Shown here piece by piece: positions 19,197-28,984 of a DNA stretch of 64,000 nucleotides; position 1 is the first letter of the stretch, and every line of letters starts with the position of its first letter. The DNA comes from Taudactylus pleione (taxonomy: Eukaryota; Chordata; Amphibia; Anura; Myobatrachidae). Where the stretch lies: contig JAUIMM010001245.1 of assembly GCA_031769625.1 (NCBI GenBank), positions 620,001-684,000 of the forward strand. Reading direction: 5' to 3'. Below the pieces are notes generated by a model. It made no database searches. It saw nothing but the letters and a program-made list of their open reading frames with translations, and was not told the origin of the DNA. A program made the translations under genes and the position numbers.

Positions 19197-20747
19197 ATGT
19201 CTGAGGAGGAGATTGAGCACTCCGGGGCTCCAGCATTGTTCTCCTGCAGGCGCTGTTCTGCAGGAGTGGATAGGGAGGATTTGTCACAGGACGGCCTGTG
19301 CGGACGGTGCCAGGCGGTCCCTGGTACGTCTAAACCTCCCATTTCGCAGGAGCCACCATGGGCGATGTTTTCCCAGGTGCTGGTGTCCATCGCGGACCGT
19401 CTGTCGGTCCCGACTGCCGCCCCTACTAGGGCGTTGCCCCAGCCTGCCATCCCCCATTCCCCGGGTGTCCCACAATTATTGCAGACTCCCCCGGGGTCTC
19501 AGCCTGTTGGTCCCTATGCGGGGTTGCCAATGTATATTCAGTCCACCCCTGTGGCACAGCCGGCTGTGGTGCCGTTTCAGGCTCCTGTGACAGCTCCTCC
19601 ACCCTGGGTGGATGCGCTTTCCCACACTGTCCAAGATTTGGCGGCAGCATCTTCGGCTTTTCAGTCGATGTTGCGCAGTGACGTGCCCTCCAGGGCGTCT
19701 AAACGCTCAGTCATGGCACAGGCTGTGCATCTTTCGGATTCTGAGGGGTTCTCGGATGATGGTGAGGTACAGGATGACTCAGCCTCAGATGCCTCAGTCC
19801 AGGAGGTAGACACTAAGTCTTCCATCAATGTGCGGGCTCTGGTTAAGGCGGTGCGGGCTATTCTTCTGATTGAGGATGAGGCACCCGCTCCCAAGTCAAG
19901 GTATCCTAGTTTTAAAAAAGCTAAGGTTACTTCTACAGCGTTCCCCTTGTCTGATCAGTTGACTGATCACATGGCGGTGGCCTGGCAGACGCCCAGTAAG
20001 CGTTTCCTGCCACAGAAACGCTTGGCGTCCAATTATCCATTCCCGGAAGCGCATTGTAAGAAATGGGAAACTCCGCCTGCAGTCGATTCCCATGTAACAC
20101 GCCTCATCAGGAGTGCTACTTTGCCATTGCCGTCTATATCCTCGCTGAAGGATCCTACGGACAGGAAGGTGGAGACTTGTCTAAAGTCTATTTATTCTCT
20201 CTCAGGGGCTGTAGCCCGGCCGTCCATGGCCATCTCCTGGGTGGCCAAGGCCATTGAGGGGTGGGCCAACGCCTTGGAGGACACGTTTACGGATGAATCT
20301 CCGGACGTCCAGAGGGCGTTGTTAGGACAGATGAGAGATGCCGCCTCCTACATTGGAGAAGCATCTTTGGATGCTAGCCTGTTGACCTCTAGGGTTTCGG
20401 CGGCAGCAGTGTCTGCTCGTAGATCCTTGTGGTTGCGGTCTTGGAGAGCAGACGCGGATTCAAAGAAAGGCTTGGAGGCCTTACCTTTTAATGGGGAATT
20501 ACTATTTGGTCCGGACCTGGACAAAATAGTAGATACCCTGGCAAAATCCAAGTCAGCCTTCCTCCCTTCAGCTACTACACCTGCTAAGGTCCGGAGCTCG
20601 GCGTTTCGTTCCTTTCGGGTTCAGGGCAAGGCAAAGGGTCAGTCCTTCCCGAGGCAGTCCGCACCCAAGACCGCCTCAAAGCCAAAGAAGCAAGCCTGGA
20701 GTGCTAGGCGCCCTTCTTCCAAGCCAGAAGATAAGCCTTCTGCGTGA
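19197..20747 (+). CDS. DIRS Gag-like protein, copy 1
   Basis: 516 residues from an ATG at 19197. Presumed structural, nucleic-acid-binding protein of the retroelement particle. A CX2C-X14-CX2C zinc-ribbon-like motif occupies residues 17-38. A Pro/Ser-rich region follows. A conserved block containing VDSHVTRLIRSATLPLPS lies near residue 300, and a basic tail comes last. It shares the zinc motif and conserved block with the copy 2 Gag at 60523-61983. The end overlaps the RT frame by about 47 bases, which suggests frameshifting or reinitiation for RT expression. Confidence 0.85.
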   Translation: MSEEEIEHSGAPALFSCRRCSAGVDREDLSQDGLCGRCQAVPGTSKPPISQEPPWAMFSQVLVSIADRLSVPTAAPTRALPQPAIPHSPGVPQLLQTPPGSQPVGPYAGLPMYIQSTPVAQPAVVPFQAPVTAPPPWVDALSHTVQDLAAASSAFQSMLRSDVPSRASKRSVMAQAVHLSDSEGFSDDGEVQDDSASDASVQEVDTKSSINVRALVKAVRAILLIEDEAPAPKSRYPSFKKAKVTSTAFPLSDQLTDHMAVAWQTPSKRFLPQKRLASNYPFPEAHCKKWETPPAVDSHVTRLIRSATLPLPSISSLKDPTDRKVETCLKSIYSLSGAVARPSMAISWVAKAIEGWANALEDTFTDESPDVQRALLGQMRDAASYIGEASLDASLLTSRVSAAAVSARRSLWLRSWRADADSKKGLEALPFNGELLFGPDLDKIVDTLAKSKSAFLPSATTPAKVRSSAFRSFRVQGKAKGQSFPRQSAPKTASKPKKQAWSARRPSSKPEDKPSA

Positions 20748-22653
20748 TGGGACGGGCCTCCCTCTGGGGGACCCCAGAGTGGGAGGCCGACTTCTTCAAT
20801 TCGCCCAGTGCTGGCACAATACCACCACGGATGCCTGGGTGCGAGAAGTGGTCTCCCAAGGGTACGCCCTGTCTTTTCGGCACAGGCCGCCTTGCCAGTT
20901 TTTTTGCACAAGTCCTTCTCAGGACAAAACCAAGGCCTTGCAGGTTCAGGAAGCCATAGAGGCCTTGCTGATGGCGGGGGTCATTATACCCGTACCACAG
21001 TCTCAACGTGGGATGGGGTATTACTCTACGCTGTTTCTGGTGCAGAAACCCAATGGCTCTCATCGCCCCATCCTCAATTTGAAGTCCCTGAACAGGTTTC
21101 TCAGGGTTCCCAAATTCAGGATGGAAACTTTGCGTTCCATCATACTGGCGATGGAACCGGGGGATTATATGGTCTCCCTGGATATCCAGGACGCCTACCT
21201 CCATGTGCCTATAGCAACATCGCACCAACGGTTTCTGCGGTTTGCTATTCTCCACAACCACTACCAATTCAGGGCTCTACCCTTTGGTCTCTCCACGGCA
21301 CCAAGGGTATTTACCAAGGTGATGGCGGTCATGGCGGCTCACCTTCGGAGCCAGGGGATACGGTTGCTACCGTATCTAGACGACCTCCTCTTGCTGGCAA
21401 GCTCCCCGGAGGTACTGATCCAGCATCTCCACCTGACGGTCGCTTGTCTACAGGCGCACGGCTGGTTGATCAACTGGAAGAAATCCTCCCTCATCCCATC
21501 ACAACGGATGGTTCATTTGGGGGCCCTGCTGGACTCTCGTCAGCAACGGATTTTTCTGACTCCAGAGAAGGTCTCCTCCTTACAGCTGCGGATTCACAGT
21601 TGTCTGAGCAGTGGCAGAGTGTCGGTGCACTCAGCGATGAGAGTTTTGGGGTCCATGGTGTCGGCATTCGACATGGTGGAGTTTGCCCAGTTCCATTCCA
21701 GGCCCCTGCAGGGGCTGATTCTTTCAGAATGGAACGGATTGCCACACAGGATCCGCTCTCAGATGCTGGTGTTGTCCTCGGAGGTGCGTCTGTCCCTAGC
21801 CTGGTGGCTGCAGACAGCGCATCTCCTGGAGGGGCGCCCCTTTTGGATCCCGGAATGGGTTCTGCTCACGACAGATGCCAGTCTCCGGGGTTGGGGGGCG
21901 GTGACAGGCTCCTTGTCACTTCAGGGTCGTTGGTCGGCGGAGGAAGCGATTCTTCCCATCAACATCCTGGAACTGCGGGCAGTATACAGAGCCCTGCAGT
22001 CGTCCGGCACCGCTCTTCACGGAAGGGCCGTTCAGGTGCAGTCAGACAACGCCACCACGGTGGCGTACATCAATCACCAGGGAGGGACTCGCAGTCGAGC
22101 TGCGATGTCGGAGGTGTCCCGCGTCCTGGCTTGGGCGGAGCGCTATCTTCCAGCTCTCTCGGCAGTTTTCATCCCAGGAGTCCTCAATTGGGAGGCAGAC
22201 TTCCTCAGCCGTTACGATGTGCATCCCGGGGAATGGTCGCTTCATCCAGAGGTATTCCAACTACTCGTGGACAAGTGGGGGCTGCCAGAGCTGGACCTGA
22301 TGGCGTCCCGTTACAATCACAAGCTGCCTGTGTACGGGTCAAGGACAAGGGACGCAGGCGCAAGTCTGATAGACGCGCTGTCGGTGAAATGGCTGTTTCA
22401 ACTGGCTTACTTGTTCCCTCCGATATCTCTGCTGCCTCGGGTCCTGCGCAAGTTCAAACAGGACGGAGGCACACTGATCCTGGTGGCCCCAGCGTGGCCC
22501 AGAAGGCCGTGGTACTCTGATCTGCGGAGCCTGTCCATCGACGCTCCGTACCTCCTACCTCAACGGCGGGACCTGTTGTCTCAGGGGCCCTGTCTTCACC
22601 CGGATCTGGGTCGACTATCTTTGACGGCGTGGCTCTTGAGACAGCCGTCCTGA
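20701..22653 (+). CDS. DIRS reverse transcriptase-RNase H, copy 1
   Basis: About 650 open codons in the +1 frame relative to Gag. There is no clear ATG at the start (the first codon given here is GTG), so the true N terminus is uncertain. RT motifs run from PNGSHRPILNLKSLNRFL through DIQDAYLHVPI to the catalytic YLDD at residue ~224. RNase H motifs include TTDASLRGWG (~390), QSDNATTVAYIN (~447) and WEADFLSR (~497). It copies element RNA into DNA. The open frame has no lesions and overlaps the recombinase frame by about 25 bases. A second long open frame (20808-22520) overlaps it. Confidence 0.93.
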   Translation: MLGALLPSQKISLLRDGTGLPLGDPRVGGRLLQFAQCWHNTTTDAWVREVVSQGYALSFRHRPPCQFFCTSPSQDKTKALQVQEAIEALLMAGVIIPVPQSQRGMGYYSTLFLVQKPNGSHRPILNLKSLNRFLRVPKFRMETLRSIILAMEPGDYMVSLDIQDAYLHVPIATSHQRFLRFAILHNHYQFRALPFGLSTAPRVFTKVMAVMAAHLRSQGIRLLPYLDDLLLLASSPEVLIQHLHLTVACLQAHGWLINWKKSSLIPSQRMVHLGALLDSRQQRIFLTPEKVSSLQLRIHSCLSSGRVSVHSAMRVLGSMVSAFDMVEFAQFHSRPLQGLILSEWNGLPHRIRSQMLVLSSEVRLSLAWWLQTAHLLEGRPFWIPEWVLLTTDASLRGWGAVTGSLSLQGRWSAEEAILPINILELRAVYRALQSSGTALHGRAVQVQSDNATTVAYINHQGGTRSRAAMSEVSRVLAWAERYLPALSAVFIPGVLNWEADFLSRYDVHPGEWSLHPEVFQLLVDKWGLPELDLMASRYNHKLPVYGSRTRDAGASLIDALSVKWLFQLAYLFPPISLLPRVLRKFKQDGGTLILVAPAWPRRPWYSDLRSLSIDAPYLLPQRRDLLSQGPCLHPDLGRLSLTAWLLRQPS

Positions 22654-23669
22654 GGTCTCGGGGCTTTTCTAGCTCCGTTATTACCACCATGCTGAGGGCG
22701 CGCAAGCCTGCTTCCGCGAGGATCTATCACAGAGTGTGGCACACTTACTTTCAGTGGTGCAAGGCCAGAAACTATGATCCCCAGGTGTTCCGAGTTTCGC
22801 GTATTCTGGCTTTCCTTCAGTCCGGTTTGGACTTAGGATTACGTCTTTCTTCACTGAAGGTACACGTGTCTGGTCTGTCGGTGTGGTTCCAGCGCAGGAT
22901 CGCTGCTATGCCGGACGTACACACCTTTTTCCAGGGTGTTTTGAGAATCCAGCCTCCCTTTGTGCCACCTGTGGCCCCGTGGGATTTGGCGGTGGTTCTT
23001 AGGGCCTTACAGGGTCCTCCTTTTGAGCCCTTGGAGTCAGTGGAGCTCAAGTGGCTAACTTTTAAAACTGTTTTCCTCTTGGCAATTGCTTCTGCCAGGA
23101 GGGTTTCAGATTTGGGGGCGCTTTCTTGTCGTCCCCCTTTTCTGATTTTTCATCAGGACAGAGCGGTGCTTCGCACTCGTCCTGATTTCCTGCCTAAGGT
23201 GGTTTCCAGGTTCCACATTAATCAGGAAATTGTTGTACCAGCCTTTCAGTCACCTGATCTTTCGGCTGGGGAGACTTCCTTAGACGTTGTAAGGGCACTC
23301 CAGGTTTATGTGGACCGGACTAGTTCTGTGAGGAAGTCGGATTCTTTGTTTATCCTCTTTGGTTTTCACAAGAGGGGTTGGCCTGCCAACAAACAGACTC
23401 TAGCCCGTTGGCTTCGTTCTGTTATTATTGAGGCTTATATGCAGGAGGGTTTACCTGTTCCAGCCTCTGTTAAGGCTCATTCCACTCGGTCCGTGGGCCC
23501 TTCTTGGGCTGCTAGTCGTGGCGCCTCTGCTGTTCAGCTCTGTAAGGCGGCCACCTGGTCTTCCATTCAGACCTTTTTGAGGTTCTATGCGTTTGACACC
23601 TTTGCCTCTCAGGATGCATCCTTTGGGCGCCGGGTTCTCCTATCAGCACAGGAGCGTCCCCGCCCTTAG
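22629..23669 (+). CDS. DIRS tyrosine recombinase, copy 1
   Basis: 346 open codons. The first codon shown is GTG, so expression probably depends on the upstream frame. It is thought to integrate the circular DNA. Catalytic residues fit the tyrosine recombinase pattern: Arg in SARRVSDLG (~157), His-x-x-Arg in KAHSTRSVG (284 and 287) and the presumed nucleophile Tyr in FLRFYAFDT (320). An N-terminal core-binding-like region starts near LRARKPASARIYHRVWHTYF. It ends about 20 bases before the internal complementary region. No methyltransferase domain was seen in the element. Confidence 0.93.
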   Translation: MALETAVLRSRGFSSSVITTMLRARKPASARIYHRVWHTYFQWCKARNYDPQVFRVSRILAFLQSGLDLGLRLSSLKVHVSGLSVWFQRRIAAMPDVHTFFQGVLRIQPPFVPPVAPWDLAVVLRALQGPPFEPLESVELKWLTFKTVFLLAIASARRVSDLGALSCRPPFLIFHQDRAVLRTRPDFLPKVVSRFHINQEIVVPAFQSPDLSAGETSLDVVRALQVYVDRTSSVRKSDSLFILFGFHKRGWPANKQTLARWLRSVIIEAYMQEGLPVPASVKAHSTRSVGPSWAASRGASAVQLCKAATWSSIQTFLRFYAFDTFASQDASFGRRVLLSAQERPRP

Positions 23670-23687
23670 TTGGACTGCTTTGGGACA

Positions 23688-23802
23688 TCCCCAAGGTCAC
23701 CCTGTGGACCCCTATGGACCCTGAAGTAGAAAACAAGAGATATGGTAAGAACTTACCTTTGTTATCTCTGTTTCTACGAAGTCCATAGGGTCCACAGGGC
23801 AC
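23688..23802. repeat. DIRS copy 1 internal complementary region
   Basis: It contains sequence complementary to both element ends in head-to-head order, joined at CAAGAGATATGGTAAGAAC. It starts just after the recombinase stop codon. Confidence 0.9.
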
Positions 23803-23943
23803 CCGCCCTGACGCACCTGGCTTCATATGGGCTCTGTGACTGGTCACCGGTTTTCCGTCTCCCATTTCTGTGAGTATGGTTCTTGTGTGTTCCAGTCTTC
23901 CTTCTCTCTGTTTCGTCTCCTCCTCCGGCCTGGGCTGCTTACC

Positions 23944-24136
23944 AACTGAGGTGCCTGTGGCTCGGGGGCGGGGTATAGGGGAGGTTGGACCCAAGTGCAT
24001 CCTGGGAGCAGCTAAAAGCTTTAACTCCGTGGTGCCCGAGGATCCAGGATCCAGCTATACCCCAAGGTCACCCTGTGGACCCTATGGACTTCGTAGAAAC
24101 AGAGATAACAAAGGTAAGTTCTTACCATATCTCTTG
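23944..24136. repeat. DIRS copy 1 right inverted terminal repeat plus extension
   Basis: After the repeat, an extension of about 45 bases (from GTAGAAACAGAGATAAC to CATATCTCTTG) is complementary to the middle of the internal region at about 23735-23780. Such an extension is diagnostic of DIRS. Confidence 0.9.
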
Positions 24137-24226
24137 TTTTTTCAAACCACAATGGGGCCTAGCACAGGTTGTGTGTTACAACTTATATGCCTACGTAGAA
24201 ATTAATTATTTAACCCACTGGTTACA
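24137..24226 (-). repeat. 3' LTR, proximal part (split by DIRS)
   Basis: It matches 32792-32882, including GGGGCCTAGCACAGGTT and AATTATTTAACCCACTGG. It ends at the LTR border TGTAACC (- strand). Confidence 0.85.
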
Positions 24227-24240
24227 TTCCACCCTCTGAT
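24227..24240 (-). other. Polypurine tract before the 3' LTR
   Basis: The - strand reads AGAGGGTGGAA directly before the TG of the LTR, the expected place and composition for plus-strand priming. Confidence 0.7.
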
Positions 24241-24265
24241 TCCTACATCAAATATAAGGAACATT

Positions 24266-24842
24266 GGGCCTGATTCAGAGCCGTTCGCTATTTGCGGTCG
24301 TTCGTTCAAAAACAAGGGGTGGCTATTCAAATGATCCGTTCGCAAATTGTAGTTTGTTCACGCCTCTAAGTCTGAACGAGCGAGCAAAACATACGCTCGT
24401 TTATTTGTTAAAAACGCCCCCTGGCCGCTATTTATTAGATTAATCGAGTACATCGACCAGCGTATGAACTGCTCGCTATTCTTGTGGTTGGTGTTTGCTA
24501 CCACAAATTTGCGAGCAGTTCTGGCTATAAAATAACCCAGTGACGTGGTCAATGACGCTGCTGAATTAATTATGCACACCCATAATACGCCCGTTTTGAC
24601 CTTTAAGCACGCCTGCGTTCGGATCTCCACTCCCCATTTTCAAGCACCTTCCCCTGTTACCACCCACATACGCCTCATTCTGTCACTCAAAATAGCAGGC
24701 ACTCGCTATATAGCGTACAAACGATTTTCGGCCGCACTGACTGGTTCGCGCATGCGTACTAAAAACCGTACGCATGCGCAGATGTGCAAACATCGCTCGG
24801 AATGAGCGTACTGCCGCTAACGAGCGGCTCTGAATGAGGGCC
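24266..24842. mobile_element. Harbinger-like MITE, family B copy 2
   Basis: GGGCCTGATTCAGAGCCG at one end, CGGCTCTGAATGAGGGCC at the other, with ATT flanks at 24263-24265 and 24843-24845. It is the reverse-orientation relative of 4513-5110. It lies inside the retrovirus. Confidence 0.85.
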
Positions 24843-25629
24843 ATTATCCCCATTGCAAAATCTAAACCTCCATTGTACTTTAATTAATTGTGTCCTTACA
24901 CACAATGTAACATTATAATATAATAAGTTTAGTATTATGACTACATATAACAAATAATATAAAATCCCATTAAAGTAACATTTCCATTCAGGACTTGACC
25001 ACTCTGTATGGCAGAATCTGTCAATAAGCCTCATTGAACTCTTCTTTCACATTATATTCCTTTATATCATGTGAATACGCTAATAAAACGGTGAATAATA
25101 CATATTATTATCTCAAATATATCAGTTACTTATAAGATAATTAATATCAGTAAAATAAAGTTAAAAGAAAACTTGAGACTATCGGTGAGTGTGGATCCAA
25201 CCAATATAGGGCACAATATCAGTTTTTCATAATACACACAGATGTATGTAGTGGCTGTGCTGTCAGATCTTGTAACTCTGTTGTCCTCCTGGACACTCTC
25301 CTGTATAAGAAATCACTCTCTGGCCATCGTCATCTCAGGCACGCCTCCAGCGACGTTCTCTCACCTCCTGTTCCAACCATCAACCTGTTGGCTAAGACAA
25401 ATAAACAGTGTGAGATAAACCATAACGGCAACCAAAATAAGCATTTACTTATCCTGCTGCAATTATCTCTTACACCTGTCTCTATTTCTTCACAACAACC
25501 TTATCATAAATGTTTGTGTCTGTGCACCAGATATTCTACTTTAAAAGTTCAACCTTTTACCACCCTCCGGTTAACAAAATATATATACACTGTATACAGT
25601 CTTACAGTCTGCTCTAAAACCCAATATTG

Positions 25630-25635
<6 letters not shown>
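24843..25635. other. AT-rich retroviral interior, no recognised gene
   Basis: This sits where env would be in the - strand provirus. No env motif, long frame or transposon end was recognised. Confidence 0.4.

Positions 25636-25669
<34 letters not shown>
25636..25669. repeat. (AT)n microsatellite at the Penelope 3' border
   Basis: A perfect AT run. A second AT run flanks the other end of the Penelope-like element at 28941-28961. Confidence 0.9.
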
Positions 25670-25670
<1 letters not shown>

Positions 25671-25727
25671 CCATGCAAAGGTGCGGCACTCTCAGTAAAT
25701 AAAACACGACAACTGTGTCTTCAAAGA

Positions 25728-25766
25728 TCAACGTTTCAGTACATTTGGCGTACTATCTTCAGGATA
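25728..25766 (-). ncRNA. Hammerhead-like ribozyme motif of the Penelope element
   Basis: The - strand reads CCTGAAGATAGTAC, loop GCCAAAT, GTACTGAAACG, then TTGATC. The AGTAC/GTACT stem and the GAAAC box fit a hammerhead core. The first box is CTGAAGA instead of CTGATGA, so activity is doubtful. Penelope-like elements are known to carry minimal hammerheads in their terminal repeats. Confidence 0.5.
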
Positions 25767-26180
25767 CAGATACATACAGTGATTTCTTACCTTAAATACT
25801 ATCACCACTCGTGGACCGCGCCGGAAACGGGACCAGCCACCCGTCCGGAGTCGGCTACAAATGACGTCATCACGTCCGCACTGTCGCGGGTGTGTGACGC
25901 AGTGCGCACCCATCACCAGGCAATCAAGGCAAACAAATCCAAACAGCGCTGAAATAATGATGTAAACAAAGCGGACAGATATATAAAAAAAATGGCATAA
26001 CTACATAAACAATATAAGGACATGCATCAAATATCTAAAGATTGAGAAGCAACATAATATTAGGGGATAGCAAATCTAAACATGACATGTCTACATAAGG
26101 CACAGCCAAATATATATCATATATGTAAGAAAGCTTAGCAAAATATCGAAGGTATAAACCATGGCAAGGTTAAATATTAG

Positions 26181-26537
26181 TTAAAAACAAGATAATGAAA
26201 TAGCATCATTTAAACCTCTAGGGGAAATAACATCCAGGCGGTGAATCCACCTCGCTTCGCGTTGTAATAAAAGACGACCACGATCACCCCCCCTCTTAGG
26301 CGGTGGGATGTGGCCAATCATGCGATAGCGCAGGCTAGCGAGATTGTGCCCAAATTCAAGAAAGTGACGTGCTACGGGTTGTTCACTCGCGCCATTAGCC
26401 AGCGCTGTTCTAATATTAGAGCGATGCAGAGCCATAGGCTCTTTGAATTTACGCTGAGTTTTGCCAATATATGACAACCCGCATGGGCATAAAATTTGGT
26501 AAATGACATGTGTACTGTTGCAGGTCAAATGGAACAA
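26181..26537 (-). pseudogene. Penelope-like GIY-YIG endonuclease domain
   Basis: 118 codons in a frame shifted from RT. VIYQILCPCGLSYIGKT is the GIY...YIG core. Downstream Arg, His and Asn positions and the RHFLEFGHN block fit Penelope endonucleases. It nicks target DNA for priming. The real start is continuous with the RT, so the first codon here is only the frame entry. Confidence 0.85.
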
Positions 26538-28165
26538 TATCTCATATTTTTTCCGGAATGCGGGTGATAAAAACTATTTCCCGTAATGAGATACCTGCAA
26601 GTGACACATGAACACTTAAAACAGCCTGGTTTTTGAGTTGCTAAAAAATGTTTCTGAGGTTTATCGATGGAAATGTCTGCCTTAACTAGGAGGTCACGCA
26701 AGTTACTCCCCCTAGAATAACAAGACATTATTCTTACATCAGACAGGGGCAGGGCATCGTCCCTGCTAACGATCGGCCAATGTTTTTGCATAATATTATT
26801 AATGTTAGTAGATTTGGTATTGTAACGTTTGACCCAGGGTAACACATTGCTAGTCATCAATTTCTGATTCTTATTCAATAATGTGTGTCTATCCAGTGCT
26901 AAAACTCTATTTTTAGTATGTAACCGATTGGCATGATCATATCCACGAGACAAAAACTTATTGATCAACAGATAAATTTGAGTACCAGCCATATCAATAT
27001 CACTGTTGATCCTCATAATTCTCAACATCTGAGAATATGGAAGGCCCAACTTAAGGCCCGGAGGATGACAACTGGACATGTGTAATAATGTGTTACGGTC
27101 AGTAGCCTTGGTAAATACAGATGTAGACAAAATATTATTCTGCTTCTGAAGTTGAACATCGAGAAAATCAATGTTATCCTGGCTCATCCTTACAGTGAAC
27201 TTGACAGGGCAATTAGTATCATTATGCTGACTAATCAGACTCATGAATGATGTGTCACTGTCATTCCAGACCAGGAACACATCATCTATGAATCTTGTAT
27301 AAAATAGAATATTTGAAGCCACAGACAAATTACTAAAGAATAATTCATGTTCAATGTTAAACATATAATTGTTAGCATAAACCGGGGCCATAGCAGAGCC
27401 CATTGCGCACCCGGTTTGCTGTAAGTAAAAACTTCCATTGAACATGAAGAAATTCCTAGTTAATACAAATTCAGCAAGTTTTACACAAAAATCGATGAAA
27501 TCAACATCATACAAGGCACTTTGCAATGGTAACTGCCTCATATTAGCAAGCCCAGCATTATGAGGTATCACAGTGTAAAGGCTCGTAACATCAGCACAAA
27601 TCATCCAAGCTTCTGGCGGGATTGACCCTAAATCCCTCAATTTGTTTAGAAACATCGTTGTATCTAATAGGAAATGCGGATGTGACTGTACTAATGGTTG
27701 CATAATCGAATCAATAAAGATCGAAGCAGGTTGAATCAGAGAGCCTCTGGCACTAATAATGGGACGTCCTGGAGGCGGGATAATGCCCTTGTGCACCTTA
27801 GGAAGGGTATATAGCAATGGTATAATCGGGAATTCAGGAACCAATGCTGAAAATAAAGGACCATCGATGGTACCATTGTCACGGGCCGTAATAAGAAGAT
27901 CCAATAGTTCTTGTTTAAATGCTGCCGTGGGGTCACATGATAACCTGCAATATGTCGATGTATCACTTAATTGTCGCAGAATTTCAGTCATGTAGTCATT
28001 ACGGTCCTGCAACACAATTGATCCGCCTTTATCCGCTGGACGGATAATTAGTTCCTTATTGCTTGATAATGTTTTAAGGGCTAATCGTTCCTGAGGAGTC
28101 AGATTAGGATGAAGAATATTAGAAGCCTTAACTGTTTCCTTAACCTCCTGGTCAAGAAGTCTCAT
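26525..28165 (-). pseudogene. Penelope-like reverse transcriptase (frame broken at both ends)
   Basis: 546 codons. It includes IIRPADKGGSIV (RT N terminus), LPKVHKG, GRPIISARGS, ADVTSLYTVIPH (first catalytic Asp), QQTGCAMGSAMAPVYAN and the catalytic RFIDDVF. The C terminus carries a Cys cluster (CFKCSCVTC) that leads into the endonuclease. Catalytic aspartates are present. One frameshift near 28160 separates it from its N terminus and another near 26530 from the endonuclease. Confidence 0.9.
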
Positions 28166-28403
28166 AAAGGTTTAATGAGGTAGGCTCAAAAGTAGAACGT
28201 TGCTGAATTTTTTTGAGCTGAGGAGGAACCATATCAGGGGTAGACAATGAGGTCGATTTAGCAAAAAATTCCCTAAGTTTAAGCTGGCGATTCAGTTGGT
28301 GAGTCTCAATTTGCCATCGAAAATCGTCAAATGGTGAGTTAGGCACAAAGGAAAGTCCTTTATTCAATAAAGAATATTCTGAATTTGATAATTCATATGA
28401 GGA
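28152..28403 (-). pseudogene. Penelope-like RT N-terminal segment
   Basis: It codes a block with LSNSEYSLLNKGLSFVPN, a typical start of Penelope RT proteins, and ends at a stop one frame away from the main RT. Confidence 0.75.
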
Positions 28404-28414
28404 AAAATTAAAAA

Positions 28415-28819
28415 TTATTTCCTCCTTAGCACGGGTGGTCTTCCACGTGCCTTGCCTTTTGTTTTGACCGCTTCTCCTTGTAAAGCCACAGGTATATCGG
28501 CAACCATGGACCGAGTGTTTTTGGCTAAAGGGACACTTTTACTGGTGTTTGGTTCTGAATCACTGGCTGTACTTGTAGTCTCGACAGGGGAATCAATATC
28601 AGTACGAGTTTTCGAATATCTCCGTCTAAAAAAAGGACGTTTAGTTAAGTTCTGGCGTCCACCACTTAGCCATTGGTACACTCTGTGCTGTTCGTAATCT
28701 AACTCAACCCTATTTAATTTCTCTCTTTTAAATTTAATTAGATCACGTCTGTATATGGCGATCTGGTTATTCATCTTATTAACCCAGTCGGTATCATGAT
28801 CATTGCTCAGAATGGGCAT
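28415..28819 (-). CDS. Penelope-like ORF1 segment
   Basis: 134 codons with a basic stretch (RRDLIKFKREKLNRVELDYE) and a basic C terminus. Upstream low-complexity frames with a coiled-coil-like N terminus are usual in these elements. Function unknown. Overlaps or abuts the RT region in another frame. Confidence 0.5.
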   Translation of the reverse strand: MPILSNDHDTDWVNKMNNQIAIYRRDLIKFKREKLNRVELDYEQHRVYQWLSGGRQNLTKRPFFRRRYSKTRTDIDSPVETTSTASDSEPNTSKSVPLAKNTRSMVADIPVALQGEAVKTKGKARGRPPVLRRK

Positions 28820-28940
28820 ATATTGATTTTCAAAGGATTCAATCCGCTCTTTAACTATAGTTAACTCCTTTCTGGATTGCTCAATAACATAGTTTTAGGT
28901 CGAATGAGCATTTATTGAGGATTGCAATCCATTTTTTGGA

Positions 28941-28961
28941 CTATATATATATATATATATA
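28941..28961. repeat. (AT)n microsatellite at the Penelope 5' border
   Basis: A short AT run between the Penelope 5' end and the retroviral integrase remnant. Confidence 0.8.
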
Positions 28962-28984
28962 ATGAACCTACCTTTTTCATAAAC

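Larger units (their letters stand above)
18016..24136 (+). mobile_element. DIRS-type tyrosine-recombinase retrotransposon, copy 1, structurally complete
   Basis: About 6.1 kb with inverted terminal repeats (18016-18173 and 23944-24095), a longer right end, an internal complementary region at about 23688-23802, and three overlapping open frames: Gag-like, RT-RNase H and tyrosine recombinase. This is the classic DIRS layout. Replication goes through a circular DNA formed using the complementary region, and integration uses the recombinase, so little or no target duplication is expected and none is seen. All frames are open and the terminal repeats nearly identical, so the copy is young. It sits inside a retroviral LTR. 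Confidence 0.95.
25670..28940 (-). mobile_element. Penelope-like element with RT and GIY-YIG endonuclease
   Basis: The - strand order is ORF1-like (28819-28415), N-terminal RT region (28403-28152), RT (28165-26525), GIY-YIG endonuclease (26537-26181) and a 3' region with a hammerhead-like motif (25728-25766). This is the endonuclease-bearing Penelope type common in amphibians and fish. Frame changes near 28160 and 26530 mean this copy is not translatable in one piece. It is flanked by AT runs on both sides and is inserted in retroviral pol. Confidence 0.9.

Noticed and set aside
24843..25635. Retroviral env gene
   Set aside because: Expected position for the - strand provirus, but no env motif or long frame is present.
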